Source: a virus. From it: DNA of 24,357 nucleotides. The first letter of the stretch is position 1; the number at the start of each line of letters is the position of its first letter. The stretch lies in IMG/VR virus record IMGVR_UViG_3300047490_000285, positions 1 to 24,357 of that record; one strand, given 5' to 3'. Below, piece after piece: positions 16,901 through 23,431 of the stretch. Position numbers and translations under genes: made by a program. Below the pieces are notes generated by a model. That model was given only the letters and a program-made list of their open reading frames with translations. It was not told the DNA's origin and did not search any database.

Positions 16901-17704
16901 ACGTCGCCGGGCAATGGGTTTATTTCGCCGGTTGCTGTTATTCACGGGGGCGGTGGCTCTGGAGCAAACTGCCGCGCTGTTACCGTCTTGTCGGACTCGC
17001 CCTCTGGAATTGCCGCTGTGACGGTCATAGACGGCGGCAGTGGATACTCGCAGCAGAGCCCGCCATCCGTGTATATCTACGACGCGATCGACGTTGATGC
17101 GAAAATCGCTGAGGAGTTCTCTGCCGCGGCCCGCGACTTCCCGTTGAGGTCGAGCCCGAAGACTCTGTTGGAATCTGGCGCTCAACCGTTCGGGCCGACC
17201 TTCTCGTACGGCAAGACGTGCGGCTGGTTCACGGGTGCGACGATTAGGCACTGCGACCCCGAAAGAATAGACTTGGCGGCCACCGACGCGAGTTCGCGTG
17301 CTTTCTTCAACTCATTCGACGTGCAGCACGACGGGTTCGACGGGCTTCTGTCTCACGATACCCCTGACAGTTTCTACGCACGTTACGGTTACGGCTTCCA
17401 TGGTGGCAACAATAGCGGCGTCTACGACGAGACAGAAGTCCCTAAAAGACCGCGATTTCATCTCTTCAAGAGATTCAACAAGATAACAAGCGTTCGGCAT
17501 GTGTCCCCGCCGTACTATCGCATTCCGTCAAGCACGAGCGGCATCTTGCCTGCGACGGCCGCGCCGTACACATCGATGCCTGCCCTGTCTTTTCAAGGCG
17601 CGACCTCGTCGCGGCCCCCATCTGTCTCAGTGTCGGAGGCGAAGTTCGACAGCGGCGTTTCTGACGTTGGGCTCGGGACTTTTCTCATCAAGAGGAAGTC
17701 GTAG
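10925..17704 (+). CDS. Giant tail/adhesin protein with RCC1-like and GSGY-type repeats
   Basis: 2259 residues from ATG 10925; the frame is open to 10868 but that part overlaps the previous gene. The N-terminus has RCC1-like motifs: HCGIADDGSLWAWGAPPLGD (~62-81) and RESDGSLWGWGSNVGGVLGN (~152-172), as in beta-propeller blades. Similar pieces recur (MTLANRSAAVSGGRVYEWGE ~792, LLLATDKYPDGSVYATGG ~1793). Long blocks of GG.GY..PP.V..GGG.GA repeats lie at ~1338-1690 and ~1944-2056, and five Cys cluster at ~1961-1979. There is no signal peptide or membrane segment. Size, repeats and place after the tape measure suggest a host-recognition tail-tip or fibre protein; this is inference. Codon use is more A/T-rich than the flanks (one 60-base line, 14581-14640, counts 43% GC against 70% at 23761-23820), hinting at separate ancestry. 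No depolymerase or peptidase motif was recognised. Confidence 0.75.
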   Translation: MNPQDTSRSCHSGEAGFLSAGDQRAYENTRALASHGRLVDRVTGDRKIPHSENAQWKKLSTNGLTHCGIADDGSLWAWGAPPLGDGTITGSEQPRLISSDKWIDVSVGRVDKTRGAQVLQSTTVYSSPVAYQWPVVSFENSDNPDCRATYVLAIRESDGSLWGWGSNVGGVLGNGKAAPGLLEIRPRVYLSGSVSSVTPLPASPVEIFFNSIDPYGNLTVKSDDPEGDSLVTRRAVIKPRIRTEFVTPGGDLFVNNYGEYRSTPTIETYIVDESGNEITASDETQHASFDAAIMYSVVGVTVVSQSAPTRGPVVVSFSGRRLPDSSHASAECTVDAAGYVTSISVLDGGLYEEPPKAAVNASGAEVQVSVVLAAKVRGVRAKTRGVYYDRFDRIRVRAKAPPADVISEAVIVLPLDAPFLSVSYESFEVLDGGDGYTVIDGLEGTGPGMSSHRLTARTPPTSNVIAPQGFQVGLCSLAPSPTRGLSLTPTTTASALTTATRIITSSRYGLYSLPYATTSQTILVGSYFSSSPPPAVTARVIWIGSDRTPVPCTTAWSLFYGNIYRLRVVVPSIYDPVRDSTPVIEVNVPTMVVDDQDDGNVTGGIEKEIGTFGGAMRYWSPGAVYTGAGEVERTFAGGDVWRPADSSGIPRTFKKYWEYVPNSVAGGGGRWYPVAQQKSLLRVVTTTPAHTRLVGFDLHPSGIGNRLEYFPQRGFEVQPLSIAWAGGETGTRRVSMSATHSATERDTVSITVSIDEQGAGYETEPLPVITNLVLSLSPSDNARQYTSVCAMTLANRSAAVSGGRVYEWGEQSLTGLYRPSLRPYSLSIKAPDYPTHISLVSPSVWINAWLSGVSKPIVPVCAMFGGSPAYAIRMPKDEFPEEVMLSRSVEFYGPSGVNSQSGGGIGLDRSPTGLEVIFPPTGGGWITAPPSTDEYSCKVIKPAEPVKAISRRQSRPPPDINSLNLFRETNDLIVVDANDDTWILREDPVRDAGNVYPRDGAVNLSDHTAQLRSTRIGPPVLTKVSESLPSVKASFAVAPEFVITGGDGKTYQQFEFWDRTQSVSLKTSSLPPAYLFWGYDPIESWDESDHYVVLEPSSESYPFISLDSKSAVTLKRTGGEYARVTVGAQKLDGAWDITYSTADKTQSLTSGIVSASGTVHLQPSTLTYTQLPKYEASVSAEWDNNTLSVSLCNGKIENVYSSSIDMIISSRPVNSSSFDFYWTQLPSFELSVNGVAIPLSLVTYRLDRFVGDAVKIHKPTVSLKAHPEVADFAIMPDGTAQFITDGFFGMHRQAASASGVTSLSASGFISCDGGVQYCGANSYSTYRVLTIEGNAYLSNIDIDVTDGGEDYTEVPLVTPSFVPNGIAHVEATIDGKVESIGLEKKGSGFKTPPTVVFSGGEGSGAEAEAKIEGPLGEIAVANAGSGYDVPPEVRLVGRGIAAMATARVSGGAVQAIDISYGGLYQVLPTVQFVSSKRVVSISVTDGGDGYSSAPSVVVCGRGSGAAGFAVISAELSDVIIESGGGGYDASLPPSVEVVSVDGFGSGAEVSLVVDPETGIVSSATINSPGSGYRLPPQLIVSGGGGCRLVAKISGFVESVVVTAGGHGYKTPPVVLFQGGGGSGATATASTQDIGSGATASATLNGYVYGVVVTNKGSGYQHSPDVFLVGGGNATAAAAYSALQAGDISRKAYNDTPSVAVAQARIEGRMSNLTVVSGGSTYSSLFNGGSLKRETDYRRSHATGIDPVFFSFGPRFQSTAVPGDSFFWNDTRDDQARMLHPSWLMVRELNAGLLLATDKYPDGSVYATGGTESVQDVFFQRPLIVPCNGHLFYVSGIEGSRTVSAAVRSPYTFSLSRASANYGIDVLTASAMNVFRCEDLTGKTLTRAVIDGYNAGLSGYYGQGVRLSSGMILNHVRFSAPPVFVLSDPAGTGASVQCSLDESGKIVSLDVAAQGASYTEKCVVAMSSCNVKKAACECECVVSASGSISHIVVTSPGNGFISPVAVIHGGGGSGANCRAVTVLSDSPSGIAAVTVIDGGSGYSQQSPPSVYIYDAIDVDAKIAEEFSAAARDFPLRSSPKTLLESGAQPFGPTFSYGKTCGWFTGATIRHCDPERIDLAATDASSRAFFNSFDVQHDGFDGLLSHDTPDSFYARYGYGFHGGNNSGVYDETEVPKRPRFHLFKRFNKITSVRHVSPPYYRIPSSTSGILPATAAPYTSMPALSFQGATSSRPPSVSVSEAKFDSGVSDVGLGTFLIKRKS
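14938..15990 (+). repeat. Tandem GSGY-type beta repeats (nine units)
   Basis: About nine degenerate units of ~25-50 residues run in tandem. Each reads roughly 'V.sI.V...GsGY..PP.V.f.GGGGSGA.A.A'. Clear cores are KKGSGFKTPPTVVFSGGEGS, NAGSGYDVPPEVRLVGRG, DGGDGYSSAPSVVVCGRGSG, SPGSGYRLPPQLIVSGGGG, AGGHGYKTPPVVLFQGGGGS and NKGSGYQHSPDVFLVGGGN. The motif class is widespread in virion proteins of environmental phages. Confidence 0.85.
16755..17100 (+). repeat. Second GSGY-type repeat block (three units)
   Basis: Three further units of the same repeat: a degenerate first one (VSLDVAAQGASYTEK) that carries most of the cysteine cluster, then SPGNGFISPVAVIHGGGGSG and DGGSGYSQQSPPSVYIYD. About 760 bases of unrelated coding separate it from the first block. 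Confidence 0.75.
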
Positions 17705-17709
17705 CGCCC

Positions 17710-17985
17710 ATGAGAGACCACCACTTCCTCCTGAACGGACTCCGCTGGCTCTGGCGATACTCGCCGCTCAAGGGCACGGCAGACGGCTGGACCGAGTTCT
17801 CGAAGCGGAAAGTCTTGATTGACTCAAGACTCAACGGCCGCGCGAGGCTCGAAACCGAGTGCCACGAAGCACTCCATGCCATCCTCGGGCCCGACATCGT
17901 GTCGGAGGAGTGTGTGACGCGATCGGCCCACGAACTGTCTCGCGTCCTCTGGTCGCTCGGCTATAGGTTGCCGCCGGACCCATAG
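17710..17985 (+). CDS. HExxH mini-protein, putative zinc-binding peptidase-like
   Basis: 91 residues, five bases after the giant gene, with GAGGAAG at about 17692-17698 upstream. The central helix ETECHEALHAILG holds HEALH at residues 52-56, an exact HExxH zinc motif, followed by an EE pair at 66-67 that could give the third ligand, and a closing helix AHELSRVLWSLGYRL. This shape, 'E..HE.LHa.......EE.v...a..l..vL..lG', is that of small phage metal-binding proteins related to minimal zinc peptidases. No substrate-binding domain is present, so activity alone is uncertain; it may bind metal without cutting. It shares direction with the tail operon but may belong to the following early genes. Confidence 0.6.
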   Translation: MRDHHFLLNGLRWLWRYSPLKGTADGWTEFSKRKVLIDSRLNGRARLETECHEALHAILGPDIVSEECVTRSAHELSRVLWSLGYRLPPDP

Positions 17986-17997
17986 TCTGGGTACACT
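17968..17997 (+). promoter_or_regulatory. Possible sigma70-type promoter for the dNMP kinase gene
   Basis: TTGCCG (17968-17973), an 18-base spacer and TACACT (17992-17997) precede the kinase gene. The match is moderate and partly inside the upstream gene, so this is a weak call. The spacer contains the 9-mer ATAGTCTGG, which recurs ahead of two other genes. Confidence 0.35.
17982..17990 (+). repeat. ATAGTCTGG motif, copy 1 of 3
   Basis: The same 9-mer occurs at 20224-20232 and 20941-20949, always on the plus strand and in the few dozen bases before a gene start. Two copies include the stop codon of the preceding gene. Function unknown. Confidence 0.4.
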
Positions 17998-17998
17998 C

Positions 17999-18021
17999 AC
18001 CCTCTCGTCACCACGGAGGGT
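17999..18021 (+). promoter_or_regulatory. Hairpin covering the dNMP kinase ribosome binding site
   Basis: ACCCTC (17999-18004) is complementary to GAGGGT (18016-18021), an 11-base loop between. The right arm contains most of the GGAGGG Shine-Dalgarno (18015-18020) seven bases before ATG 18027, so folding would mask translation. Pairing is visible; regulation is inferred. Confidence 0.4.
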
Positions 18022-18026
18022 TTCTC

Positions 18027-18797
18027 ATGCACACCATCGTCACGGCTGTCGAAGGCGGCCACGTCACCGACCTCACCGCGTCGAACGCCGTCATACGGCA
18101 GATCGTCGAGGCCAGAAACAGGCAGCGTGCGATCGACACTGATGAGGACGGTGAGGTGCTGGGCGACGTCGAGCAGGCGTCGGACATGAGCGCGTCGCCC
18201 GTGCCCGGTGACATCGAGTACAGGTCTGATCCGTACTCTGAGTGGGTGCCGCCGACGCGACAGCGAGCCCTCGTCATCGGCATTGCCGGTCGTGCCGGTG
18301 CAGGGAAGAATCTCGCCGCATCGATGATCCCCGGCGCGGTGTCCGTCGGCCTCGCCGATCCGCTCTACGCAGGCATCTCGGCGATGTTTGGCGTTTCGGA
18401 GTCTGTGCTCCGGGCTCGCTCGCTCAAGGAGCGGCCTCTCCCGCCGTTCGGCGTGACGGTGCGGCGGCTGCTCCAGACGCTTGGGACCGAGTGGGGCCGC
18501 GACTCCATCGCGACTGACATCTGGATTCGCCTGCTCGATCAACGCATCGCAGACCTCGAATCGCGAGGCGTTCAGGTCGTCGCGGTCTCGGACGTGCGGT
18601 TCGCCAATGAGGCCGAGTACGTGAGGCGACGCGGCGGCGTCGTGTGGCTCGTCCGAAGGCCCGGCACCGAAGCACCCGCCGATCACTCCAGCGAGGCCTG
18701 CGGAATCGACGCCGACGTCGTCATCGACAACGCCGGCACGGCCGAAGACCTCCGCGGGCAAGTCACTGCGGCATTCCTCCGGGCCACGCAGCGATGA
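18027..18797 (+). CDS. Deoxynucleoside monophosphate kinase (phage dNMP kinase)
   Basis: 256 residues, ATG 18027 with GGAGGG at 18015-18020. From residue ~80 the sequence is a P-loop kinase like T4 gene 1: LVIGIAGRAGAGKN (P-loop, residues 88-95), LADPLYAGISAMFG, then RRLLQTLGTEWGRDSIATDI, VVAVSDVRFANEAEYVRRRG and VVWLVRRPG with DHSSE. The 'LGTE.gR' and 'sDvRf.nE...i...GG..w.v.R' patterns are diagnostic. It phosphorylates dNMPs to dNDPs with ATP, supplying or adapting precursors for phage DNA synthesis. The first ~78 residues are an extra acidic region of unknown use, rich in Asp/Glu (DTDEDGEVLGDVEQASD). It overlaps the next gene as ATGA. The kinase call is strong; whether it serves a modified base is not shown. 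Confidence 0.85.
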   Translation: MHTIVTAVEGGHVTDLTASNAVIRQIVEARNRQRAIDTDEDGEVLGDVEQASDMSASPVPGDIEYRSDPYSEWVPPTRQRALVIGIAGRAGAGKNLAASMIPGAVSVGLADPLYAGISAMFGVSESVLRARSLKERPLPPFGVTVRRLLQTLGTEWGRDSIATDIWIRLLDQRIADLESRGVQVVAVSDVRFANEAEYVRRRGGVVWLVRRPGTEAPADHSSEACGIDADVVIDNAGTAEDLRGQVTAAFLRATQR

Positions 18798-19075
18798 TAT
18801 CGGACGAGACGCTCGCCGTGATGGAGCAAGCCGCGCGTCGGTTCTCCGGTGCGTGGACCGGGACGTCGGGGACTCTCGCCGCGTACGTCGTGCACCTGAT
18901 CAAGGAATACCGTCGATCCGAGGCAGCACGTCGCATGGCGGAGGACCGGTGTCGAGCAGACGAGGATCGAGGTAGTACTGCTGGGTCGTGCGGGTGCTGC
19001 TGTGGTCGAGCAGGCGTGCGGCCGCCTCGATCCCGCCTCCGAGTCTCGCGTAGTGTGTCGCGGCCGCTCGTCTGA
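18794..19075 (+). CDS. Small protein overlapping antisense integrase; C-terminus possibly replaced
   Basis: 93 residues, starting by ATGA overlap with the kinase. The first ~57 residues (DETLAVMEQAARRFSGAWTG, then LAAYVVHLIKEYRRSEAARR) are an ordinary helical small phage protein. From about 18960 the reading becomes Cys/Arg/Ser-rich (GSCGCCCGRAGVRPPRSRLR), which is what antisense of the integrase C-terminus would give. The gene and the integrase (minus strand, ending at 18900) overlap by 176 bases tail to tail. The simplest reading is that the integrase segment joined here and supplied a new 3' end to an older gene. Function unknown. Confidence 0.5.
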   Translation: MISDETLAVMEQAARRFSGAWTGTSGTLAAYVVHLIKEYRRSEAARRMAEDRCRADEDRGSTAGSCGCCCGRAGVRPPRSRLRVSRSVSRPLV

Positions 19076-19796
19076 TCGCGTGGAACTTGTTCCGACGGTC
19101 ATTCGGCAATCCGGCTCGCTCGATGATCAGGCTGAACCTCGCCCAGAGGTACACGTACGCGAGCGGCCAATGGAAGAGCGACCTGCCGGCGTTGGCCTGC
19201 GACAGAACGTCGAGCATGTCGCAGCACGTCGGCGAGAGGCTGTAGAGCCGATCTGACCTTCGTCCCTTGCGATGCTCCGCCGTCACGAGGAGCCGAGGCC
19301 TCATGTAGTCCTCCGCCGGCGTCGCGAGTATGGCACCGACCCTCTCGGCGCTTTCCCAGAGCGTCAAGGCGAGACCGGTCCAGAAGACTCTCGCCGGCAC
19401 GTCACCGATCGTGCCCGGCTCTGTCTGCGTCGCTGCCACGAGCGACTTGAGTTGCTCGATCGTCCACGCGCGAGGCACGCGGCGAGGAGTTGGCGCCGGC
19501 GGTACGCACGGTCGCGTCCTTCGGATGCCGAGGTCGGACGAGAGCCTCGCGAGCGCGAGGAGTTGCGTCCGCTCCTTCTCCGCTGTCAGCGGCGATCGCG
19601 TCTCCGCGCGGTGCGAGAGGTACCGGGAGACGACGAGGTCGTCGAGGTCTTCGAGTGTCGGAGATCGCTCAAGCCACCTCGCGAACTGCCGGATCGTGTT
19701 GCCGTAGAGTCGAGCCGTCTGCTGCGATCGTCCTCGCAGCCTCAGCGGCTGATACGCATCGCGGAAAAAATCCGCGAGCGTCGTGTTGGTCTGCAC
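18900..19796 (-). CDS. int: Tyrosine recombinase integrase
   Basis: 298 residues from GTG at 19796, selected because GGAGG (complement of 19804-19808) lies seven bases before it; a start at 19850 would add 18 unlikely residues. Residues ~1-95 form the core-binding SAM-like domain (LADFFRDAY, TARLYGNTIRQFARWLE). The catalytic domain keeps the whole set: R152 (ESAERVGAIL), K177 (HRKGRR), H239 and R242 (FHAIRRAAATHY), H265 (RLLDHSSTRTT) and Y274 (QQYYLD), with the His-to-Tyr distance of nine seen in XerC/D-like enzymes. It would insert the phage at an attachment site and, with helpers, excise it. It runs opposite to the surrounding genes and follows a small gene under a leftward promoter. The enzyme looks intact. 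No att site could be identified from this window alone. Confidence 0.9.
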   Translation of the reverse strand: MQTNTTLADFFRDAYQPLRLRGRSQQTARLYGNTIRQFARWLERSPTLEDLDDLVVSRYLSHRAETRSPLTAEKERTQLLALARLSSDLGIRRTRPCVPPAPTPRRVPRAWTIEQLKSLVAATQTEPGTIGDVPARVFWTGLALTLWESAERVGAILATPAEDYMRPRLLVTAEHRKGRRSDRLYSLSPTCCDMLDVLSQANAGRSLFHWPLAYVYLWARFSLIIERAGLPNDRRNKFHAIRRAAATHYARLGGGIEAAARLLDHSSTRTTQQYYLDPRLLDTGPPPCDVLPRIDGIP

Positions 19797-19871
19797 AATC
19801 GCACCTCCGTTGGGGAGTGTGCGGGTCCATCCGCGGGTAGAAACCCCCACGCGTCGCTCAATTGCGGGGGG

Positions 19872-20057
19872 CTACTCTTCCTTTTGTATGGTTCGTGACA
19901 GGTCCGCAAGCCGTGACAGCAAGGACTGTCCATGCTGATGCAGTCGCGGCACTTTCGTCGGCGGCAGCCTCTCTATGAACTGCTCGATGGCTTCCTCCAG
20001 CAGCCACAACTGATCGCGGTGATCGATTGCGAGGGACGTGTCGATCCGGCCGTCCAT
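19872..20057 (-). CDS. Small helical protein upstream of integrase, unknown
   Basis: 61 residues on the minus strand from ATG 20057, preceded by AGGAG at good spacing (about eight bases), which makes it a real gene despite its size. The protein is charged and helical: LWLLEEAIEQFIERLPPTK and QSLLSRLADLSRTIQKEE, without an obvious DNA-binding or membrane motif. It lies 75 bases upstream of integrase on the same strand, so the two probably share the leftward promoter at 20107-20135. Genes in this place often control integration or excision (for example directionality factors), but nothing here proves that. The 75-base gap that follows holds the integrase ribosome binding site and no other feature I can support. 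Confidence 0.6.
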   Translation of the reverse strand: MDGRIDTSLAIDHRDQLWLLEEAIEQFIERLPPTKVPRLHQHGQSLLSRLADLSRTIQKEE

Positions 20058-20106
20058 GGCGATTGCTCCTGATATGTGAGTGCCGCGGCCAATGCGGACA
20101 GAGCAA

Positions 20107-20135
20107 TAATCCTGTCCCCGCCATTAAGTTTCAAG
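20107..20135 (-). promoter_or_regulatory. Leftward promoter for the integrase operon
   Basis: On the minus strand TTGAAA (complement of 20130-20135), a 17-base spacer and GATTAT (complement of 20107-20112) form a good sigma70-type match. It points to the small gene at 20057 and then integrase. Its -35 box touches the dyad at 20134-20168. Confidence 0.5.
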
Positions 20136-20170
20136 CCCGGTCGGCAAAAAATTCGCCGGCCGGGCTTTTG
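20134..20170 (+). terminator. Long GC-rich dyad with T run between divergent promoters (terminator or operator)
   Basis: AAGCCCGGTCGGC (20134-20146) pairs with GCCGGCCGGGCTT (20156-20168), 13 pairs with one G-U, around a 9-base A-rich loop; TTTT follows at 20167-20170. The form is that of an intrinsic terminator. However, no gene reads into it from the left, and it lies exactly between two divergent -35 boxes, so an operator role is equally possible. Confidence 0.5.
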
Positions 20171-20197
20171 ACCCGCGAAAAACGCGGGGGTACCGTT
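20169..20197 (+). promoter_or_regulatory. Rightward promoter with palindrome in the spacer
   Basis: TTGACC (20169-20174), a 17-base spacer and TACCGT (20192-20197) form a moderate promoter facing the HTH gene. Overlapping the -35 box and filling most of the spacer is a perfect palindrome, CCCGCG-AAAAA-CGCGGG (20173-20189), the form of a repressor operator. Confidence 0.42.
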
Positions 20198-20242
20198 CAG
20201 GGAAGTCGCCCCTCTTTGGAGCGATAGTCTGGAGACGCGAAC

Positions 20243-20668
20243 ATGCGACGTCCAATTTCGATCGCGGAGGCCTCCGATCACCTCGGCATCAGCAAGGTCG
20301 CCGTGCTGAAGCGAATCAACCGCGGCACGCTGCTCGCCGTGCCCTTGTCGAACAAGGGCTGGATGGTCTGCCACGAGGCAGTGCTCGGCGAGCCGGTCGA
20401 CGAGAAGGCCTTCCGCCGCATGTGCAGCGGCTACATCTCTGTGCCGGAGGCGTGCGACATCGTGTGCGTGACCGACGGCATGGTCGGGCGAATGCTCGCC
20501 GCCGGCGTGCTCGATGGCTTTCGGCTCAACGAGAAGTCGTGGGCTGTGTCCCGCCGCTCGTGCGAGGACAACCTCCGCGAGTACCTCGCCTATGCGAAAG
20601 GCGTCGGTCGAAAACGGCGGGTCGGGGAGCCTCGGCGGCCCGTCAAGCGGACGCGTCCCAAGCGTTGA
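20243..20668 (+). CDS. Tandem helix-turn-helix (excisionase/MerR-like) DNA-binding protein
   Basis: 141 residues, ATG 20243 with GGAG at 20231-20234. Two similar winged-HTH units stand in series. Residues ~4-50 read PISIAEASDHLGISKVAVLK, then INRGTLLAVPLSNKGWMV; residues ~64-105 read YISVPEACDIVCVTDGMVGR, then MLAAGVLDGFRLNEKSWAV. The shape 'isv.EA...lgvs...v...i..G.l.....n..w.v' is that of excisionase/MerR-type (HTH_17-like) domains. The C-terminus is basic (KRTRPKR). It is divergent from the integrase operon across a 185-base control region with dyads. It may regulate that switch or act as an excision helper; both are inference. Confidence 0.7.
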   Translation: MRRPISIAEASDHLGISKVAVLKRINRGTLLAVPLSNKGWMVCHEAVLGEPVDEKAFRRMCSGYISVPEACDIVCVTDGMVGRMLAAGVLDGFRLNEKSWAVSRRSCEDNLREYLAYAKGVGRKRRVGEPRRPVKRTRPKR

Positions 20669-20692
20669 CCGACGTTGGCGTGCCCGTACAAT
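20665..20692 (+). promoter_or_regulatory. Promoter for the small membrane protein and downstream sugar genes
   Basis: TTGACC (20665-20670), 16 bases and TACAAT (20687-20692), a good sigma70-type match beginning at the preceding stop codon. It may also drive the tightly packed genes to 23306. CTCGGC/GCCGAG (20693-20698 with 20712-20717) could fold across the GGAGG Shine-Dalgarno at 20708-20712. Confidence 0.5.
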
Positions 20693-20719
20693 CTCGGCTT
20701 GCCCCACGGAGGCCGAGAG

Positions 20720-20944
20720 ATGCCGAAGAGTCGCGGACTGGCCGATGCATTGATCGCGTTCGTCTGCGCAGTCAGCGTCGCAGTGGTCATGCTGGGCGTG
20801 TGCGGCGTCGCACTGTCGTGGTGCTGGCATCGCTCCGCCGTGGCGGCGTTCGGTGCGCCCTCGCTCAACTGGCGAGAGTCGACGTACCTGCTGCTGTCCA
20901 TCTGGCTGATGGGCATGCCCGTGTATCCAGCCCTGCGAAAATAG
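20720..20944 (+). CDS. Small two-TM membrane protein, unknown
   Basis: 74 residues from ATG 20720, chosen for the GGAGG eight bases upstream; the longer frame from 20675 lacks such a site and overlaps the promoter. Two hydrophobic helices are clear: residues ~9-33 (LIAFVCAVSVAVVMLGVCGV) and ~54-71 (YLLLSIWLMGMPVYPAL), with a short loop between. It would sit in the inner membrane. The size could suit a holin or a superinfection-exclusion protein, but no endolysin is near it and no motif decides this. It precedes the GDP-fucose genes in the same direction. Confidence 0.55.
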   Translation: MPKSRGLADALIAFVCAVSVAVVMLGVCGVALSWCWHRSAVAAFGAPSLNWRESTYLLLSIWLMGMPVYPALRK

Positions 20945-20951
20945 TCTGGAT

Positions 20952-23105
<2,154 letters not shown>

Positions 23106-23118
<13 letters not shown>

Positions 23119-23306
23119 GAAAGCGTCCGACGACGCAGACGTACCGCGACTGGCTCCAGCGGCGAATTCGCAACTCCGAGGTCGTCGCGGCCACGGGCAA
23201 ATTCATCACGACTCGCGAGGCGGCAGCCGCCCGAGCCAAGGCGTACCGCGAGGTCTTGCGAGTCATGGAGCGGTCCAGCCTCGACCTGCGGGAGCGTGTC
23301 CTCTAG
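23106..23306 (+). CDS. Small basic protein, unknown
   Basis: 66 residues from GTG 23106, with GAGGAG eight bases upstream; GTG 23115, overlapping the previous stop, is an alternative. The frame is open further upstream inside fcl, which I do not count. The protein is helical and basic (KRPTTQTYRDWLQRRIRNSE, then TREAAAARAKAYREVLRVME) with no recognised motif. It closes the sugar-gene block. Because it is followed by a dyad and a fresh promoter, it is likely the last gene of its transcript. Confidence 0.55.
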
Positions 23307-23312
23307 CCAAAA

Positions 23313-23341
23313 ACCCCTGTTGTGGGCCGAGAAACAGGGGT
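23313..23341. terminator. Dyad upstream of the AAA+ promoter (possible terminator or operator)
   Basis: ACCCCTGTT (23313-23321) and AACAGGGGT (23333-23341) form a perfect 9-bp inverted repeat with an 11-base loop, just after the stop at 23306. On the plus strand no T run follows; on the minus strand TTTT follows, but no minus gene reads into it. The right arm ends one base before the -35 box at 23343, so it is also well placed as an operator. Confidence 0.5.
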
Positions 23342-23342
23342 G

Positions 23343-23371
23343 TTGACACTAGCCGCGTCGTCGCGTATTCT
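23343..23371 (+). promoter_or_regulatory. Strong sigma70-type promoter for the AAA+ ATPase gene
   Basis: A perfect TTGACA (23343-23348), a 17-base spacer and TATTCT (23366-23371), the best promoter match in the window. It leaves an untranslated leader of about 55 bases before ATG 23432. It suggests that a new, probably early, transcript begins here. Confidence 0.7.
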
Positions 23372-23431
23372 TCTGGTGTCGATCGGGTCATGTGACTCGA
23401 CGACTCACACCCAGCAGAGAGACGCAGAAAC

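Noticed and set aside
14938-17100. GSGY repeats as a CRISPR-like or DNA-level repeat array
   Set aside because: The repetition is at protein level with varied codons and spacing and is fully inside one coding frame.
19797-19850. Integrase start at 19850
   Set aside because: GTG 19796 has a GGAGG at ideal distance, while the extra 18 residues have no ribosome site and unusual composition.
19820-19871. Imperfect GC-rich inverted repeats ahead of integrase as an attachment site
   Set aside because: The arms are short and mismatched, and no tRNA-like or duplicated core is visible, so an att call cannot be supported.
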